Below, in pieces: positions 24,523 through 33,092 of a DNA stretch of 64,000 nt; positions within the stretch are counted from its first letter, which is position 1, and each line of letters starts with the position of its first letter. The translations under genes were made by a program, and so were the position numbers. Where the stretch lies: positions 47,265 through 111,264 of the forward strand of contig JAXMGR010000014.1 of NCBI GenBank assembly GCA_046352935.1, given 5' to 3'. The notes below the pieces were generated by a model. The model was not told the DNA's origin. It saw only the letters and a program-made list of their open reading frames with translations, and ran no database searches. The DNA is from CAYWMY01 sp046352935 (GTDB lineage: Bacteria; Pseudomonadota; Gammaproteobacteria; Steroidobacterales; Steroidobacteraceae).

Positions 24523-26772
24523 ATGCAGGAACAGGAACTCAACTTCGAGGGCATCGAGCGCACGCCGCTCAAGGCCTTCACGGAGAAGGCGTACCTCGAC
24601 TACTCGATGTACGTGATCCTCGATCGTGCGCTGCCGCAGGTACAGGACGGACTGAAGCCTGTCCAGCGACGCATCGTCTACGCGATGAGCGAACTCGGGC
24701 TCTCGGCGGGTTCGAAGCACAAGAAATCCGCACGCACCGTGGGCGACGTCATCGGCAAGTACCACCCGCACGGTGATTCCGCCTGCTACGAGGCCATGGT
24801 CCACATGGCGCAGGATTTCAGCTACCGCTATCCGATCGTCGACGGCCAGGGCAACTGGGGCTCGACCGACGACCCGAAGTCGTTCGCGGCGATGCGGTAC
24901 ACGGAGTCGCGCCTGCGGCCCTACGCGCAGGTGCTGCTGTCGGAACTCGGGCAGGGTACGGTCGACTGGGTGCCGAACTTCGACGGCACGATGGACGAGC
25001 CGCAGCTGCTGCCGGCACGGCTGCCGAACGTTCTGCTGAACGGTGCTTCGGGCATCGCGGTCGGCATGGCGACCGACATTCCTCCGCACAATTTGCGCGA
25101 GGTCGCGGCCGCCTGCATCCAGCTGCTCGACGAGCCCGATGCGACCGTGCGCGATCTCTGCAGGCACGTCCATGGCCCCGATTTCCCGACCGGCGCCGAG
25201 ATCGTCACCCCCGAGACGGAGCTGCGCCAGATCTACGAGACCGGCAACGGCACCTTCCGCGCCCGTGCCGTCTACGAGGTCGAGGACGGCGAGGTGGTCA
25301 TCACGGCACTGCCGTTCCAGGTCTCGGGCAGCAAGATCCTCGAGCAGGTCGCGGCGCAGATGCGCGCCAAGAAGCTGCCGATGGTCGAGGACCTGCGCGA
25401 CGAGTCCGACCACGAGCACCCCATCCGTCTCGTGATCACGCCGCGCTCCAACCGCGTCGACATCGAACAGTTGATGGCGCACCTGTTCGCGACCACCGAT
25501 CTCGAGCGCAGCTATCGTGTCAACCTGAACGTGATCGCGCTGGACGGCCGTCCGCGCGTGATGAACCTGAAGGACGTGTTGTCCGAGTGGCTGCGGTTCC
25601 GCACCGCCACCGTGACGCGGCGCCTGCAATGGCGCCTCGACAAGGTGCTCGCGCGGCTGCACATCCTCGACGGCCTGCTGGTCGCCTACCTCAATCTCGA
25701 TGAGGTGATCCGCATCGTCCGCACCGAGGACGAGCCGAAGGCCGTGCTGATGCAGCGCTTCTCGCTGTCCGACCTGCAGGCCGAGGCGATCCTCGAGACC
25801 AAGCTGCGTCACCTGGCGCGCCTCGAGGAGATGAAGATCCGCGGCGAGCAGGCGGAACTCGCTGCCGAACGCGACGAGCTGCAGAAGATCCTCGGCAGCC
25901 AGCAGCGTCTGAAGAAGCTGATCCGCGCAGAGATCGAGAAGGACGCGGCTGAGTTCGGCGACAGGCGGCGCTCGAAGCTCGTCGAACGCGCCGCTGCCCA
26001 GGCCATCGACGAGACCGAACTCGTCACCAGCGAACCGACCACCGTCGTGCTGTCGACGCTGGGCTGGGTCCGTGCCGCCAAGGGCCACGACATCGATCCG
26101 CGCCAGCTGTCCTACAAGACCGGCGATGCGTTCCAGGCCGCCGCCCGCGGGCGCAGCACCCAGAACGCGGTATTCGTCGACTCGACCGGGCGGGCCTACA
26201 GCCTGCCCGCGCACACACTGCCGTCGGCGCGTGGGCAGGGAGAGCCGCTCTCGGGCCGCCTCGATCCGCCGGATGGCGCGACCTTCGCGGCGGTCATGAT
26301 CGGCGACCCGACGGATCGCTGGCTGCTGGCCTGCGACGCCGGCCATGGCTTCATCGCGAAGCTGGAGGATCTCCAGGCCCGCAATCGCGGCGGCAAGTCG
26401 GTGTTCAACCTGCCCGAGGCGGCGCGGGTGTTGCCGGCGAGTCCCGTGCCCGCCGACGACGCGCTGGTCTGCGCGGTCAACAGCGAGGGCCGCCTGCTGG
26501 TTTTCCCGGTCGCGGATCTGCCGCAGATGGAGCGTGGTCGCGGCAACCTGATTTTCGGCGTGCCGGGCAAGAAGGCCAGGAGTGGCGAGGAGCTGATGGT
26601 GGCCGCGGCCGTGGTCGGTGCGGCCCAGAAGCTGATCGTGTGCAGTGGCGAGCGCCGCATGACCCTCGCGGTGCGCGACCTCGGCGAGTACCGCGGCGAA
26701 CGTGGCCAGCGGGGCGGGCTGTTGCCGCGCGGCTGGCGCAAAGTGGACCGGCTCGAGGTCGAGGCGGGCTGA
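24523..26772 (+). CDS. parC: DNA topoisomerase IV subunit A
   Basis: DNA breakage-reunion subunit partnering ParE. 749 aa. The catalytic tyrosine is Y126 in AMRYTESRL; the quinolone-determining helix reads KYHPHGDSACYEAMV with an unaltered Ser. The C-terminal part (about 500-749) is the beta-pinwheel DNA-wrapping domain. ATG 24523 follows the parE stop by 8 bp; in-frame codons upstream of it overlap parE and are not coding. Convergent with the FimX-like gene, with a small GAGAGCCCG/CGGGC...TCTC hairpin at 26771-26794 between them. Confidence 0.96.
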   Translation: MQEQELNFEGIERTPLKAFTEKAYLDYSMYVILDRALPQVQDGLKPVQRRIVYAMSELGLSAGSKHKKSARTVGDVIGKYHPHGDSACYEAMVHMAQDFSYRYPIVDGQGNWGSTDDPKSFAAMRYTESRLRPYAQVLLSELGQGTVDWVPNFDGTMDEPQLLPARLPNVLLNGASGIAVGMATDIPPHNLREVAAACIQLLDEPDATVRDLCRHVHGPDFPTGAEIVTPETELRQIYETGNGTFRARAVYEVEDGEVVITALPFQVSGSKILEQVAAQMRAKKLPMVEDLRDESDHEHPIRLVITPRSNRVDIEQLMAHLFATTDLERSYRVNLNVIALDGRPRVMNLKDVLSEWLRFRTATVTRRLQWRLDKVLARLHILDGLLVAYLNLDEVIRIVRTEDEPKAVLMQRFSLSDLQAEAILETKLRHLARLEEMKIRGEQAELAAERDELQKILGSQQRLKKLIRAEIEKDAAEFGDRRRSKLVERAAAQAIDETELVTSEPTTVVLSTLGWVRAAKGHDIDPRQLSYKTGDAFQAAARGRSTQNAVFVDSTGRAYSLPAHTLPSARGQGEPLSGRLDPPDGATFAAVMIGDPTDRWLLACDAGHGFIAKLEDLQARNRGGKSVFNLPEAARVLPASPVPADDALVCAVNSEGRLLVFPVADLPQMERGRGNLIFGVPGKKARSGEELMVAAAVVGAAQKLIVCSGERRMTLAVRDLGEYRGERGQRGGLLPRGWRKVDRLEVEAG

Positions 26773-26792
26773 GAGCCCGCGACGGGCGGTTC

Positions 26793-28859
26793 TCAGCCGA
26801 GGACGATTTCCTCGGGCGCGTTGACGAAATAGCCCTGGATGAACTCGACGCCGAGCTGCCAGAGCACGGCCATGGTGTTCGCGTCCTCGACACGCTCACC
26901 GATAGTGACGGCGCCTGCGTTGCGCGCGACATCGACGAGCTTGCGGACGCGCTGCTGCTTGAGCTGGTCTGCGGCGAGCCCCTGCATCAGCGAGCCGTCG
27001 ATCTTCACGAAATCCGGTTTCAGGTGCGTGATCTGACCCTCGGGGTCGCGACCGCTCCCGATGCTCTCGATCGCGAAGCGGAAGCCGAGCTTGTGCAGGG
27101 CAGCCTTGGTCACGATGGCCTTGTTCAGGTTCTCCGCTGCGACGCCTTCGGCGACCTGGAACACGACTCGCGCCGGTTCGACGCGGTGCGTCCTGAGCTG
27201 GTTCATGAGCCACGCCGGCAGGGAATCGTCGGTCACCGAGTCCCGCGACAGGCGGACGAACAGCGCGGCAGGCCGTCGCGAGGCGCAGAACGACAGCGAC
27301 GCGCCGATGATCCAGCGGTCGATGTTCTTCATGAGGTCCTTGCGTTCGGCCGCGGCGATGAACTCCGAGGGCAGCACCTCGTGGCCCTGTTCGTCGAGCA
27401 TGCGCACGAGTACGTCGAACATGCCGGATTCGTCGCCGACCAGGCTGGCGATCGGCTGCTGCACGAGGCGGAAGCGGTTCTCCATCAGCGCCGATTTGAT
27501 CTGCCTGACCCAGAGCGCATCCATGTCCTGCAGGCGCCGCAGTTTTTCGGTGTGCTCGAGCGAGTGGACGCGATTGCCGCCGAGCTCATGGCCGCGCCGC
27601 GCGGCCCGGTACGCGTCCGCCGCGGCATCCGCGACGTCGACGATGGAGCCGCTGATCAGGCCGATGCCCGCAGTCGCCGTTGCCGAGAGCGACTTGGCGC
27701 CGACGGCGAAGACGTTCGAGCCGACCTTGTGGATCACGTGTTCCGCCCAGGCCTCGACGTCGCGCGCGGCGCCCCGTTCCACGAGGACCATGAAGCCATT
27801 GCCGGTCATCCGGCCGGCAACGTCACCCGCCTGCAGCTGTTCGCGCAGCAGGCTGCCGAATGCCGTGAGGAATTCCTCGGCCGCGAGTACGCCGATCTCG
27901 GCGATCGCGGCATCGAGCTTGTCGGGTTCGACGTACACCAGGCCGCGCATGCCGGCCTTGACCGGCGTGGTCAGGCGGTCGCGCAGCAGTTCGAGGAAGT
28001 AGGTGCGGTGCATGAGGCCGGTCGACGGATCCAGCTTGACCGCGTCCTCGAGGCGCTGTTCCACCTCGGCCCGGTCGCGCGAGCGCGCCGGGACGCACAG
28101 GCGTACGCACGGCTCACCGTCGAATTCGGCGCGGGTGAGTACGAACTCGAGCGATACGCTGGAGCCGTCGGGGGAATGCACGTTCGCCTTGAGCGCGTGA
28201 TCGGACCACTTGCCCTGAAGGCAGGCCAGCAGGGCACCCTTCAGGCCTGCGTGGGACTCCGGCTCGAACTGGTCCATCAGTGGAGAACCGACCAGCCCGT
28301 CCGCCTCCTGGAAGCCGAACAGCTCCAGCCACGCGGGATTGGCGTCGACGACGATGCCCTCCTGGACGTGGGCGATCGCGTCGGCGGAGCCCGCCATGAT
28401 GGCCTGCAGCTGCTGCCGGTACTGGTCCGCGGCCGACAGCGTTCCGTGCAGCGCGCGCTGCAGCCGGAACGCCTCGAGCTCACGGCTCACCACCCGCTGC
28501 AGGCGCACGACCTGTCCGAGCGTGACTGCGTCCTGTGCCCCCAGTTCGAGTGACTCGGTGATCGTCGCCTCGTCGAGTCGTTCCCGGACCACGACGACGG
28601 GCACCTCGGGCGCGAACCGGGCGCGCAGGTCGAGGACGGCGTCGCCTCCCGCGACATCCTCATCGGCGAAGTAGATGATCATTTCCGGGGCGATCTGCGT
28701 GAGCGCGTCGCCGAGTTCGCGCGCGTCCGGGAGCCAGGTCAGGTGCACCGGATGCCCGGCATTGCGCAGTGCCTTGTTGATGGCCTCGACCTGGTCCTGA
28801 TGGCGGGTCAGGACGATCATCGGCACGGCGGTGGGCTGCTTCAAACGCGTCTCCCGCAT
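26793..28859 (-). CDS. FimX-like protein: receiver-like, PAS, degenerate GGDEF and degenerate EAL
   Basis: 688 aa, soluble. Order: receiver-like domain (about 12-125), PAS (about 140-270), GGDEF-like (about 285-435), EAL-like (about 440-688). The diguanylate cyclase signature is replaced by RMTGNGFMVLVERG and the EAL metal motif by DVLVRM, so neither cyclase nor phosphodiesterase activity is expected. The EAL core retains PDFVKIDGSLMQ and EGVAAENLNKAI. This layout matches FimX of Pseudomonas and Xanthomonas, a c-di-GMP receptor controlling type IV pilus assembly. FimV at 37523 fits a pilus-bearing cell. ATG 28859 is chosen; an internal Met at residue 14 is possible. Confidence 0.87.
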   Translation of the reverse strand: MRETRLKQPTAVPMIVLTRHQDQVEAINKALRNAGHPVHLTWLPDARELGDALTQIAPEMIIYFADEDVAGGDAVLDLRARFAPEVPVVVVRERLDEATITESLELGAQDAVTLGQVVRLQRVVSRELEAFRLQRALHGTLSAADQYRQQLQAIMAGSADAIAHVQEGIVVDANPAWLELFGFQEADGLVGSPLMDQFEPESHAGLKGALLACLQGKWSDHALKANVHSPDGSSVSLEFVLTRAEFDGEPCVRLCVPARSRDRAEVEQRLEDAVKLDPSTGLMHRTYFLELLRDRLTTPVKAGMRGLVYVEPDKLDAAIAEIGVLAAEEFLTAFGSLLREQLQAGDVAGRMTGNGFMVLVERGAARDVEAWAEHVIHKVGSNVFAVGAKSLSATATAGIGLISGSIVDVADAAADAYRAARRGHELGGNRVHSLEHTEKLRRLQDMDALWVRQIKSALMENRFRLVQQPIASLVGDESGMFDVLVRMLDEQGHEVLPSEFIAAAERKDLMKNIDRWIIGASLSFCASRRPAALFVRLSRDSVTDDSLPAWLMNQLRTHRVEPARVVFQVAEGVAAENLNKAIVTKAALHKLGFRFAIESIGSGRDPEGQITHLKPDFVKIDGSLMQGLAADQLKQQRVRKLVDVARNAGAVTIGERVEDANTMAVLWQLGVEFIQGYFVNAPEEIVLG

Positions 28860-28890
28860 CCCCTGGATGCCCGCGCGATGATATCGGCGG

Positions 28891-29910
28891 CTATCCGCCG
28901 GAACCCGAGACCAGGGTCTTGGATTTCGCGCCCGCCGTCTCCCTGACCAGCCGCGGCACGAGGTAGCCCGGGAGGCGCTCCCGCAGCGCTGCGTGCAGTG
29001 CTACGGCCCGGTGCTCGTCCACCTCGAAATGTCCGCTGCCACGTACGCGATCGAGCAGGTGCAGGTAGTATGGCAGGACCCCGACCTCCATCAATCGCTC
29101 CGAGAGCTCCACCAGCGTTTCCAGGTCGTCGTTGACCCCGCGGAGCAGCACGCTCTGGCTGAGAAGTGTGACGCGATGCGCGGCGATCCGCCGCAGCGCT
29201 TCCTCCACCGTGGCGTCCAGCTCCCGGGCATGGTTCGTGTGGATGACCAGCACGATCGGAAGGGGCGCCTGCGCGAACCACTGCAGCAGGGCCTCGTCCA
29301 CGCTCTCCGGCGCGACCACGGGCTGCCGGCTGTGGATCCGGATGCGCCTGACGTGCGGGATTGCGGCGATGGCGTCGCCGAGCGCACGGAGGCGGGCGGC
29401 AGGCAGTACGAGCGGATCGCCGCCGCTCAGGATCACCTCGTGCAGCGACGTGTCGCCGGCGATGCGATCCATCGCGTCGCGCATCCTTCCGCCCGAGGCC
29501 AGCTGGTCGCTGTAGGGGAATTCGCGCCTGAAGCAGAAGCGGCAATTCACACCGCAGGCGCCGGTCGTGATCAGCAGTGCGCGTCCCCGGTACTTCTGCA
29601 GGAGTCCCGGAACGACGCCGCTGGCGAGGTCACCGACGGGATCGCTGGTGAATCCCGAGCGTTCCTCGAGCTCGACGTCCAGCGGCAGCACCTGGCGCAG
29701 CAGAGGATCCGTGGGGTCTCCGCGACGCATGCGAGCAATGTAGCTGCGCGGGACCCGGAGCCCGAAGACCGCCGCGGCACGCCGTGCGGCCGGCAGCAGG
29801 TCCGGCTCGAGGCCGAGCAAGGCGAAGAGCTCGGACGGGTCCGTGACGACGCCGCGGTCAGCGGCCGGCCAGGGCCCGGGGTGGTCCGGGAGGTGGGATG
29901 CCGTTATCAT
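28891..29910 (-). CDS. epmB: EF-P--(R)-beta-lysine pathway aminomutase EpmB
   Basis: Radical-SAM lysine 2,3-aminomutase-like enzyme that makes (R)-beta-lysine for EF-P modification. 339 aa. The radical-SAM cluster motif is CGVNCRFC (C-x3-C-x2-C) in TGACGVNCRFCFRRE; the PLP lysine is expected in the C-terminal part. Divergent from efp with only 53 bp between start codons, the arrangement found in E. coli. An AAGGG Shine-Dalgarno precedes the ATG. The start codon (29908-29910) lies within the TATCAT that appears to be the efp -10 box on the other strand. Confidence 0.95.
   Translation of the reverse strand: MITASHLPDHPGPWPAADRGVVTDPSELFALLGLEPDLLPAARRAAAVFGLRVPRSYIARMRRGDPTDPLLRQVLPLDVELEERSGFTSDPVGDLASGVVPGLLQKYRGRALLITTGACGVNCRFCFRREFPYSDQLASGGRMRDAMDRIAGDTSLHEVILSGGDPLVLPAARLRALGDAIAAIPHVRRIRIHSRQPVVAPESVDEALLQWFAQAPLPIVLVIHTNHARELDATVEEALRRIAAHRVTLLSQSVLLRGVNDDLETLVELSERLMEVGVLPYYLHLLDRVRGSGHFEVDEHRAVALHAALRERLPGYLVPRLVRETAGAKSKTLVSGSGG
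29905..29910 (+). promoter_or_regulatory. Putative -10 box of efp overlapping the epmB start codon
   Basis: TATCAT (5 of 6 matches) 54 nt before the efp ATG. Its last three bases are the complement of the epmB ATG, so RNA polymerase binding for efp would cover the epmB start. No clear -35. Confidence 0.4.
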
Positions 29911-29963
29911 ACGCGCCCTTTTCGGTCAGGCCCGCCATTGTCCGGGCCACGACGGCGGAAGCA

Positions 29964-30530
29964 ATGGCGAGCTACAGCACGAACGAGTTCAAGTCCGGCC
30001 TCAAGATCCTTCTCGAGGGCGATCCCTACGCCATCGTCGAGAACGAGATGGTCAAGCCCGGCAAGGGCCAGGCATTCAACCGCGTCAAGATCCGCAATCT
30101 CAAGACCGGTCGCGTCATCGAGCGTACCTTCAAGTCCGGTGACTCCGTCGAGGCGGCCGATGTCGTCGACACCGAAATGCAGTATCTCTACACGGACGGT
30201 GACTTCTGGCACTTCATGGTGCCCGACAACTTCGAGCAGTACACGGCGGGCAAGGCGGCCATGGGCGAGGCGGCGCAGTGGCTCAAGGACGGCACGGTCT
30301 GCATCGTGACGCTGTGGAACAACGAACCGCTCAACGTGACGCCGCCCGCACACGTCGAGTTGAAGATCGTCGAAACCGATCCGGGCATGCGCGGTGATAC
30401 GGTCACCGGTGGTACCAAGCCGGCGAAGCTCGAGACGGGCGCGATGGTGAAGGTTCCGCTCTTCCTGAACGAGGGCGAGACCATCCGTGTCGATACCCGC
30501 TCGGCCGAGTACATCGCCCGGGCCAGGTAG
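29964..30530 (+). CDS. efp: Elongation factor P
   Basis: tRNA-mimicking factor that relieves ribosome stalling at polyproline. 188 aa, three beta-barrel domains. The modification loop VENEMVKPGKGQAF places Lys at position 34, the residue beta-lysylated by EpmA/EpmB in E. coli; both modifying enzymes are neighbours. I chose ATG 29964 giving MASYSTNEFKSG, the usual N-terminus; a Met 22 codons upstream is in frame but has no support. Convergent with epmA. Confidence 0.97.
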   Translation: MASYSTNEFKSGLKILLEGDPYAIVENEMVKPGKGQAFNRVKIRNLKTGRVIERTFKSGDSVEAADVVDTEMQYLYTDGDFWHFMVPDNFEQYTAGKAAMGEAAQWLKDGTVCIVTLWNNEPLNVTPPAHVELKIVETDPGMRGDTVTGGTKPAKLETGAMVKVPLFLNEGETIRVDTRSAEYIARAR

Positions 30531-30557
30531 CCCGCCGACGACCTCCCGCGGCCCCGT

Positions 30558-30573
30558 GCCCGCTCGGGCGGGC
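30558..30573. terminator. Short hairpin between convergent efp and epmA
   Basis: GCCCGC-TCGG-GCGGGC, a perfect 6-bp stem with a tetraloop, placed between the two convergent stop codons. No T-tract on either strand, so a weak bidirectional terminator at best. Confidence 0.3.
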
Positions 30574-31542
30574 TCAGGACCGTTCGATCGGGAAGGCCAG
30601 CACCTCGTCGATCGATTGCGCGCCCGTCGCGCACATCACGAGCCGGTCGAATCCCAGCGCCACTCCGGCGCAGTCCGGTAATCCCGCCTCGAGGCAGGCC
30701 AGGAAGCGCTGGTCCAGCGGCTGCCGCGGCTGGCCGCGCCGCCGCCGTGCCGCCTGGTCGGCCTCGAAGCGCCGCGCCTGTTCCACGGGATCCCCGAGTT
30801 CGTGGAAGCCGTTCGCCAGTTCCATTCCATCGACGTACAGCTCGAAGCGCTCCGCGACGGCGGGATTCCCGGGCTTCAGGCGCGCCAGCGCCGCCTGCGA
30901 CGCCGGGTACTCCGTGACGAAGCACGGCGCTCCGTGGCCCAGCCGGGGGCCCACGATCGTGCCGACGATCAGGTCGAGCAGTGCGTCGCGGTCATCGATC
31001 ACACCGGCCGGGCAGTCGATTCCCGCGCGCACGAGGGCTGCGTGCAGCGCGGGGCCGTCGGCAGCGAGCGGGTCGACACCCGCGAACGCGGTCACGGCCG
31101 CGCGGTAGGTCAGCCGCTCCGCCGCGGGCAATGGCCGGATGTCGCGCAGCATCGCGGCGATCAGCAGTTCGACGTCCTCCATCATCGTGGCGGCGGTGAA
31201 ACCGATCCGGTACCACTCGATCATCGTGAACTCGGGATGGTGCTGACGGCCGCGTTCGCCGTCACGGAAGACGCGGCAGATCTGTGCGCAATCGCCGTAG
31301 CCTGCCGCGATCAGGCGCTTCATCGCGAATTCGGGCGAGGTGTGCAGGTAGAAGTCGCGGCCGCAGAGCCGGGCACGCGCGGACTCGATGTTCGCGTCCG
31401 GGGTGGCTGCCGACGACAGGACCGGCGTCTCCACCTCCGTGACCCCGCGGGATCGGAAGTACTCGCGCGCACGATCGAGCATCGCGGCCCGTCGGCGGAG
31501 CGTCGCGAGGCTCGCGGCCGGGCGCCAGTCGGCACGGGTCAT
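30574..31542 (-). CDS. epmA: EF-P--(R)-beta-lysine ligase EpmA
   Basis: Class II lysyl-tRNA-synthetase paralogue (PoxA/GenX) that attaches (R)-beta-lysine to Lys34 of EF-P. 322 aa: only the catalytic domain, without the anticodon-binding domain of LysS. Class II motif 2 is RVFRDGERGRQHHPEFTMIEWY and motif 3 GVALGFDRLVM. ATG overlaps the psd stop (ATGA, 31539-31542), so it is translated with psd. With epmB and efp alongside, the modification set is contained in 2.7 kb; the hydroxylase EpmC is not in the window. Confidence 0.96.
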   Translation of the reverse strand: MTRADWRPAASLATLRRRAAMLDRAREYFRSRGVTEVETPVLSSAATPDANIESARARLCGRDFYLHTSPEFAMKRLIAAGYGDCAQICRVFRDGERGRQHHPEFTMIEWYRIGFTAATMMEDVELLIAAMLRDIRPLPAAERLTYRAAVTAFAGVDPLAADGPALHAALVRAGIDCPAGVIDDRDALLDLIVGTIVGPRLGHGAPCFVTEYPASQAALARLKPGNPAVAERFELYVDGMELANGFHELGDPVEQARRFEADQAARRRRGQPRQPLDQRFLACLEAGLPDCAGVALGFDRLVMCATGAQSIDEVLAFPIERS

Positions 31543-32408
31543 GACCGGACGCGGGCCAGAGGATCGCCGACACGGACCGCGTGTGACGGCGGGGCGCAGC
31601 AGAGTTCGAACCCGTTGCCGAAGAGCACGATCACCGTCGAACCCATGTTGAAACGCCCCAGCTCGTCGCCGGCTGCGAGTGCGAGCGGCGGGTCCGGCAC
31701 GTCGATCGGGCGTACTCGGCGGGGCCGCACACGCGTTACTTCCCCGGCCCAGACCAGGTCGATGCTGCCGACGAAGAGCGCGCCGACCGCCACCATGGCC
31801 ATGGGTCCCGCAGCCGTGTCGAAGAGGCAGACGGCGCGCTCGTTGCGGGCGAACAGGCGCGGCACCGCGGCCGCTGTCGCGGCATTCACGCTGAAGAGGT
31901 GTCCCGGGATGTGCCATGCCTGACGCAGGGTCCCGGAGCAGGGCATGTGGATGCGGTGGTAGTTGTAGGGGGCGAGATACACCGTCGCGAAGCTGCCTCC
32001 GGTGAACCGCGACGCTGTCGCCGCGTCTCCACCGAGCAGCTCCACGGTGGTGAACGTCATGTCCTTGGCCTGGACGAGCGTGTCGTCCGTGATCGGTCCG
32101 CGTTCACTGATCGTGCCGTCGACCGGCATCACGGCGAGACGCGGGTCGGCGGGACAAGGGCGGGCACCGGCACGCAGGGCGCGGGTGAAGAAGGCGTTGA
32201 AACTCTCGTAGGCCCGCGGGTCCGGCTCGGCGGCCTCGTGCATCGCCACGTCGTAGAGTCGCAGGAAGCCGCCGATCAGCGCGTTCTTGAGCCACCGCAC
32301 GCGTACGCGTGTCAGGAATCGCACGATCCTGGACAGCGGGTGCTGCGGCAGCAGGTACTGGAGCGCGACGAAGAGCCGCGTCCCTGGACTGGTGGGTCGT
32401 TTCCGCAC
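31539..32408 (-). CDS. psd: Phosphatidylserine decarboxylase proenzyme
   Basis: Inner-membrane-associated pyruvoyl enzyme making phosphatidylethanolamine. The proenzyme self-cleaves at the Ser of NMGST near the C-terminus (about residue 257). 289 aa. YESFNAFFTRALRAGARP, VDGTISERG and APYNYHRIHMPCSG are typical. I chose GTG 32408: an AGGAG Shine-Dalgarno lies 7 nt upstream, directly after the SCO1 stop. The ATG at 32459 would overlap SCO1. Confidence 0.94.
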   Translation of the reverse strand: MRKRPTSPGTRLFVALQYLLPQHPLSRIVRFLTRVRVRWLKNALIGGFLRLYDVAMHEAAEPDPRAYESFNAFFTRALRAGARPCPADPRLAVMPVDGTISERGPITDDTLVQAKDMTFTTVELLGGDAATASRFTGGSFATVYLAPYNYHRIHMPCSGTLRQAWHIPGHLFSVNAATAAAVPRLFARNERAVCLFDTAAGPMAMVAVGALFVGSIDLVWAGEVTRVRPRRVRPIDVPDPPLALAAGDELGRFNMGSTVIVLFGNGFELCCAPPSHAVRVGDPLARVRS

Positions 32409-32418
32409 GGACAGGCTC

Positions 32419-33051
32419 CTAGCGCGCCGCGAGGATGCTGCGGTAGTCCGCGGCGACACCCTCGGGGGTATGCGGTGCGCTCAGGATCGCGACCAGCCAG
32501 CCCCGTGGATCGACGACGAAGACGGAGGCAGGATGGCTGACCTCGTAACCACCGCCTGCGGACCCGGGCCTGCCGCGCAGCACCGGGACGCCGAGTTCGC
32601 GCGTGAAGGCATCGACGGTCTCCACCGCGCCCGTGATGCCGATCATCTGCGGATCGAAGAACGACACGTAGGCCTTCAGGGCCTGCGGCGTGTCCCGCAG
32701 CGGGTCGATCGACAGCAGTGCGATGCGTGGCCGGGACGCGGGAGGCAGGTCGGCCAGCAGACGGCGCGCGGCCGCAAGGCTCGACAGCGTCGTCGGGCAG
32801 ACGTCCGGGCAATGAGTGAAACCGAAAGACAGCAGTGTCCAGCCGTTCTGCAGATCGGCGTTGCCGAACGGCCGGTTCGACGCATCGATGAGCGAGAAGC
32901 GGGGCAATGGCCTCGGTTCACCGAGCAGCGTACCGTGCGCCAGCGTCACATCACCGCGACCGGAGCCGTTCCAGCGCGTCAGACCGAATGCCACCAGTCC
33001 GCCGAGCACGGCGGCAATGGCAAGGAGGGCGACCTGGGAACGCGTGATCAT
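32419..33051 (-). CDS. SCO1/SenC-family thioredoxin-like copper protein
   Basis: 210 aa, anchored by an N-terminal membrane helix (about 6-26, VALLAIAAVLGGLVAFGLT) with a periplasmic thioredoxin fold. The copper-binding CPDVC motif lies in FGFTHCPDVCP, and the conserved His is in VSHPAS. The family delivers copper to, or reduces, the CuA site of cytochrome c oxidase. First gene of the SCO1-psd-epmA operon. Its ATG is preceded by TGGGATAAT and 6 nt, an extended -10 arrangement predicting a leaderless mRNA; the same intergenic space holds a mirror arrangement for prmB. Confidence 0.93.
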   Translation of the reverse strand: MITRSQVALLAIAAVLGGLVAFGLTRWNGSGRGDVTLAHGTLLGEPRPLPRFSLIDASNRPFGNADLQNGWTLLSFGFTHCPDVCPTTLSSLAAARRLLADLPPASRPRIALLSIDPLRDTPQALKAYVSFFDPQMIGITGAVETVDAFTRELGVPVLRGRPGSAGGGYEVSHPASVFVVDPRGWLVAILSAPHTPEGVAADYRSILAAR

Positions 33052-33057
33052 CGGTGC

Positions 33058-33063
33058 ATTATC
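33058..33063 (-). promoter_or_regulatory. Extended -10 box for a leaderless SCO1 transcript
   Basis: On the minus strand TGGGATAAT (extended -10 with TGn) is followed by 6 nt and the SCO1 ATG (33051). No Shine-Dalgarno is present in the gap. Confidence 0.6.
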
Positions 33064-33077
33064 CCACGCCGGTGCCT

Positions 33078-33086
33078 TGCTAGACT
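33078..33086 (+). promoter_or_regulatory. Extended -10 box for a leaderless prmB transcript
   Basis: TGCTAGACT (TGn plus TAGACT) is followed by 6 nt (GCGCGC) and the prmB ATG at 33093. No Shine-Dalgarno. The two divergent -10 boxes of SCO1 and prmB are only 17 bp apart, so polymerase binding at the two should be mutually exclusive. Confidence 0.6.
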
Positions 33087-33092
33087 GCGCGC

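Noticed and set aside
26771..26794. Hairpin between parC and the FimX-like gene as an intrinsic terminator
   Set aside because: It has a short stem and no T-tract on either strand, so not enough for a terminator call.
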